DNA of 5,529 nucleotides, taken from NCBI GenBank assembly GCA_026389745.1, contig JAPLHG010000016.1, forward strand, positions 1 to 5,529, given 5' to 3'. A program made the translations under genes and the position numbers. The first letter of the stretch is position 1, and each line of letters starts with the position of its first letter. This document shows positions 5,023 through 5,529 of the stretch, in pieces. Origin of the DNA: Chloroflexota bacterium. Its GTDB lineage: Bacteria; Chloroflexota; Dehalococcoidia; Dehalococcoidales; Fen-1064. The notes under the pieces were generated by a model. It saw nothing but the letters and a program-made list of their open reading frames with translations, searched no databases and was not told the origin of the DNA.

Positions 5023-5529
5023 GTGACCAGAGTGATCGGACTGACCGGCGGTATCGGTAGCGGCAAAAGCGCGGTATCCCAGTTCCTTGCCGAATTGGGA
5101 GTGGTGATTATCGATGCTGATAAAATCGGGCATGAGGCTTACCAACCAAATACCGATACTTGGCGGGAATTAATAAAGGCTTTCGGCAAGCAGATTCTGG
5201 CGGCAGATAATACAATTGACCGCAAGAAATTGGGGACAATCGTATTTAGTAATCCTGGATCACTTGAAAAATTGAATAGCATCGTTCACCCCAAAATGTT
5301 TCAGATAACGAAGGAGCAAATTGAAAAGGCTCACAGACGGGGAGTTAAAGTGGTGATACTAGATGCTCCTATATTATTTGAAGCCAACTGGGACCAATTG
5401 GTAGATGAAGTCTGGGTGGTAGTGGCAGATGAGGCTAATGTCATTAGGCGCGCTATGGCACGGATGGGTCTCCCTGAAGAGCAAATCCGCTCTCGTATCC
5501 GTTCGCAGATGTCTGATGAAGAGCGAGTA
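5023..5529 (+). CDS. coaE: Dephospho-CoA kinase, 3' end beyond the window
   Basis: CoaE phosphorylates the ribose 3'-hydroxyl of dephospho-CoA with ATP, the last step of coenzyme A synthesis in the cytoplasm. 169 residues are present and the frame is open at the window edge. The family is about 200 residues long, so roughly 30 are missing. Visible motifs are the P-loop GLTGGIGSGKS (6-16, Lys15), the DADKIG segment (31-36), IVHP (87-90), the CoA-binding DAPILFE (114-120) and the lid region ARMGLPEEQIRSRIRSQMSDEER near the end. The start is GTG at 5023, placing VIGLTGGIGSGKS at the N-terminus as expected. A second GTG three codons on (5032) is possible. The ribosome binding site is modest, AGGCGG at 5008-5013. 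The gene follows hpf by 22 nt and is probably cotranscribed. Confidence 0.96.
   Translation, partial: MTRVIGLTGGIGSGKSAVSQFLAELGVVIIDADKIGHEAYQPNTDTWRELIKAFGKQILAADNTIDRKKLGTIVFSNPGSLEKLNSIVHPKMFQITKEQIEKAHRRGVKVVILDAPILFEANWDQLVDEVWVVVADEANVIRRAMARMGLPEEQIRSRIRSQMSDEERV

Overview
The window looks like a piece of a bacterial chromosome, most likely from the phylum Chloroflexota. A Dehalococcoidia-like source is suggested by recalled GroEL sequence features, such as GPKGHxVAL, DDGVTIAKDIELPDAFENMGAQL and GDGTTTSTVLA. This is a tentative placement made from memory without a database search. All genes are ordinary housekeeping types. There are no RNA genes, CRISPR arrays or transposases.

Left part, minus strand (1-1629): a heat-shock chaperonin operon reads leftward. 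It has a sigma-70-type promoter (1601-1629), a CIRCE-type HrcA operator (1570-1596), intact groES (1240-1539) and groEL (1215 down to the window edge). The groEL gene is broken twice. About 22 nt appear to be missing near 911-913, and an exact 50-bp tandem duplication (509-608) shifts the frame again. GroEL homology therefore continues through all three minus-strand frames, and the reading runs off the window at about the position of the catalytic Asp398 (E. coli numbering). The three segments still look well conserved, so the lesions are either very recent or sequence/assembly errors.

Divergent intergenic region (1540-1826, 287 bp): it holds the groES control sites and, on the plus strand, a perfect extended -10 (TG-T-TATAAT) placed so close to the next ATG that the transcript should be leaderless.

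Right part, plus strand (1827-5529): a metal-dependent amidohydrolase (1827-2675) is followed by a spacer with two hairpins that looks like a dispersed palindromic element. Then come thpR (RNA 2',3'-cyclic phosphodiesterase), a 71-residue zinc-ribbon protein with its own promoter, a comF-type phosphoribosyltransferase-fold protein, long-form hpf (ribosome hibernation factor) and the start of coaE (dephospho-CoA kinase), which is cut by the window edge. From the zinc-ribbon gene to coaE the gaps are only 20-27 nt, consistent with one transcription unit. The themes are proteostasis and stress (GroES/EL, HPF), RNA end processing (ThpR), and cofactor or nucleotide-related chemistry (CoaE, ComF). 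No single new pathway is evident.
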